Assembly: GCF_900167945.1 (NCBI RefSeq)
Contig: NZ_FUZA01000002.1
Coordinates: 1,426,001-1,490,000, forward strand
Direction: 5' to 3'
Source: Dyadobacter psychrophilus
GTDB lineage: Bacteria; Bacteroidota; Bacteroidia; Cytophagales; Spirosomataceae
Length of the DNA: 64,000 nucleotides
The number at the start of each line of letters is the position of its first letter. The stretch's first letter is position 1. The notes under the pieces were generated by a model. The model was given only the letters and a program-made list of their open reading frames with translations, was not told the origin of the DNA and did no database searches. Made by a program: the position numbers and the translations under genes. Below are positions 62,633-64,000 of the stretch, piece by piece.

Positions 62633-64000
62633 TTGAAGAAGCCCACCCGCGCCGTGAGATGGCAGCTGTCTCTTTTTTTAAGCTTTTCCGCCATCAATGC
62701 GATGATACTTTTCGGAGCGATCAAAAGCTTGGCGCAGCCCAAGGTGAATGAAGATTCGCTTTATATCCGGCAAAACTACACGAAAATCGAACGGATGATC
62801 CCGATGCGGGATGGCGTTAAGCTATTCACTTCCATCTATTTACCCAAGGATATTTCTGCTTCAAAAAAATATCCGATCCTCCTGAACCGCACGCCATATT
62901 CGTCGGCGCCTTATGGAGAAACATTGTACAAAACGTCTCTTGGGCCGAGCATGCATTTCGCGCGTGACGGTTATATTGTTGTATATCAAGATGTTCGCGG
63001 GAAATATATGTCCGAAGGCGATTTCGAAGCTTACCGGCCGTTTATCCCCCAAAAGAAAAATAAAACGGATACGGACGAAAGTTCCGACACGTATGACACA
63101 ATTGAATGGCTGATCAAGAATATTGAAGGAAACACAGGCAAAGTCGGAAGCTGGGGCATTTCTGCGCCGGGATATTACACAACCATGACGGCCGTCGAAG
63201 CACATCCGGCTTTGAAAGTCGCCTCTCCGCAAGCACCTGTTACCGATTGGTTTATGGGAGATGACCGCCATCACAACGGCGCTTTCTTTCTGATGGGCAC
63301 TTTTGCATTTCTGTCTTCCTACGGAGCGCCACGGCCCGAGCCCACACCAACGGGAACGCCCGCCTTCTCCGCTTACGGAACGCCCGATTCTTACGAGTTC
63401 TATAAAAATCTTGGTCCGTTAAAGAATGTAAATGAGAAGATCTTCAAGAACCAAAACCGCATCTGGAACCAGATGATGGAGAATGAAACCTATAACGACT
63501 TCTGGAAAGCACGGACGCCTGTGCCGCATTTGAAAAACATTAAACCGGCCGTAATGGTGGTTGGCGGCTGGTTTGACCAGGAGGATCTTTACGGCCCCTT
63601 GAAAACTTATCAGGGGATAGAAAGTAACAAACCCAAGTCCCCTAACTTGCTCGTGATGGGTCCATGGATTCATGGCGGCTGGGCGCGCGGAACGGGTGAA
63701 TCGTTGGGTAACATTCGCTTTGGATCCAAAACAAGCTCATTTTACCAAAAAGAAATTGAATTTCCTTTCTTCAACCATCATTTAAAAGACCAGCCACAGC
63801 CAGCACTTCCAAAGGCCTATATTTTCGAAACAGGTGCAAATGAATGGAGAAAATATGATCAATGGCCGCCAAAGAATGCGGTGCCTAAAAAACTTTACAT
63901 GCATCCGGATGGCACATTATCGTTCTCGCAAACCATGATGATCATGCAAGTCGGCGCGAAACCTTCTTTTGATGAATATGAAAGCGATCCCGACAAACCG
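62633..64000 (+). CDS. CocE/NonD family hydrolase (partial at right edge)
   Basis: The first 456 residues are visible; the gene runs off the right edge. The start is taken as TTG at 62633, which gives a signal peptide (WQLSLFLSFSAINAM ... SLAQP); no upstream in-frame ATG exists before a stop at 62618. The X-Pro peptidase/CocE-like alpha/beta hydrolase domain shows RDGVKLFTSIYLP, YIVVYQDVRGKYMSEG, GSWGISAPGYY (nucleophile Ser), GGWFDQEDLYG (Asp) and GPWIHGGW (His). The jelly-roll C-domain is only begun. It is exported and probably hydrolyses peptides, esters or acylated compounds. It is not part of the ergothioneine unit by sequence. Confidence 0.9.
   Translation, partial: MKKPTRAVRWQLSLFLSFSAINAMILFGAIKSLAQPKVNEDSLYIRQNYTKIERMIPMRDGVKLFTSIYLPKDISASKKYPILLNRTPYSSAPYGETLYKTSLGPSMHFARDGYIVVYQDVRGKYMSEGDFEAYRPFIPQKKNKTDTDESSDTYDTIEWLIKNIEGNTGKVGSWGISAPGYYTTMTAVEAHPALKVASPQAPVTDWFMGDDRHHNGAFFLMGTFAFLSSYGAPRPEPTPTGTPAFSAYGTPDSYEFYKNLGPLKNVNEKIFKNQNRIWNQMMENETYNDFWKARTPVPHLKNIKPAVMVVGGWFDQEDLYGPLKTYQGIESNKPKSPNLLVMGPWIHGGWARGTGESLGNIRFGSKTSSFYQKEIEFPFFNHHLKDQPQPALPKAYIFETGANEWRKYDQWPPKNAVPKKLYMHPDGTLSFSQTMMIMQVGAKPSFDEYESDPDKP

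Overview
The window looks like chromosomal DNA from a Bacteroidota bacterium of the Cytophagales, probably close to Dyadobacter or Spirosoma. This is inferred from gene families, not from a database search. Supporting signs are a SusC/SusD outer-membrane pair, a secreted M43 protease with a type IX sorting domain, the ftsX-DUF3098-uppP-truB-ribF gene order, SYLF/KTSC/DinB/SRPBCC small-protein families, weak Shine-Dalgarno signals and TAnnTTTG-type promoter boxes. I recognised no tRNA, rRNA, CRISPR array, prophage or transposase. Most of the window is dense, ordinary chromosome with simple hairpin terminators between units.

Layout. 1-2.2 kb: a tetR-tolC-membrane fusion protein efflux unit with palindromic TetR operators. 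2.3-11.8 kb: stand-alone enzymes and small-ligand proteins (two DinB proteins, VOC, MFS exporter, GH15-like glycosidase lipoprotein, GlxA-type regulator, SRPBCC, an SRPBCC-DinB fusion, thioredoxin-like). 11.9-19.9 kb: secreted esterase, GMC oxidoreductase, stress proteins (SYLF, Dps), a cytochrome P450 and a two-gene split 5'-nucleotidase. 20-25.2 kb: susC/susD, with an unusual Ala/Pro/Thr/Gln-rich extension on SusC. 25.5-30.6 kb: M43 protease, DNA polymerase IV and a DAC-like sensor protein with an altered active site. 30.6-37 kb: a gene-poor gap followed by a glycan/export group (GT2, ABC exporter, GT9-like, DUF5672) that ends at an octamer-repeat hairpin shared with a convergent glycosyltransferase. 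37-49 kb: sialate O-acetylesterase, PQQ dehydrogenase with an internal haem c domain, bestrophin, AI-2E-type permease, serine hydrolase, RluF, acetylxylan esterase and a Gfo/Idh/MocA oxidoreductase. 50-56.4 kb: electron transfer flavoprotein genes, a DUF151 nuclease and the ftsX-ribF operon.

The most interesting system is the tight five-gene unit at 56.5-62.6 kb: a mercuric-reductase-like disulfide oxidoreductase, an ABC ATPase, a permease fused to a substrate-binding domain, EgtB and EgtD. Gaps are 4 and 17 bp and overlaps are 1 and 29 bp, and the unit is preceded by a clear terminator. The transporter resembles the OpuC/EgtUV class and sits directly upstream of ergothioneine synthesis genes. 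This suggests one operon for making, importing and possibly re-reducing ergothioneine. The fused binding domain has its two halves in swapped order, as if circularly permuted. EgtA, EgtC and EgtE are not in the window, so synthesis probably uses cysteine directly and a lyase encoded elsewhere. A CocE/NonD hydrolase runs off the right edge.
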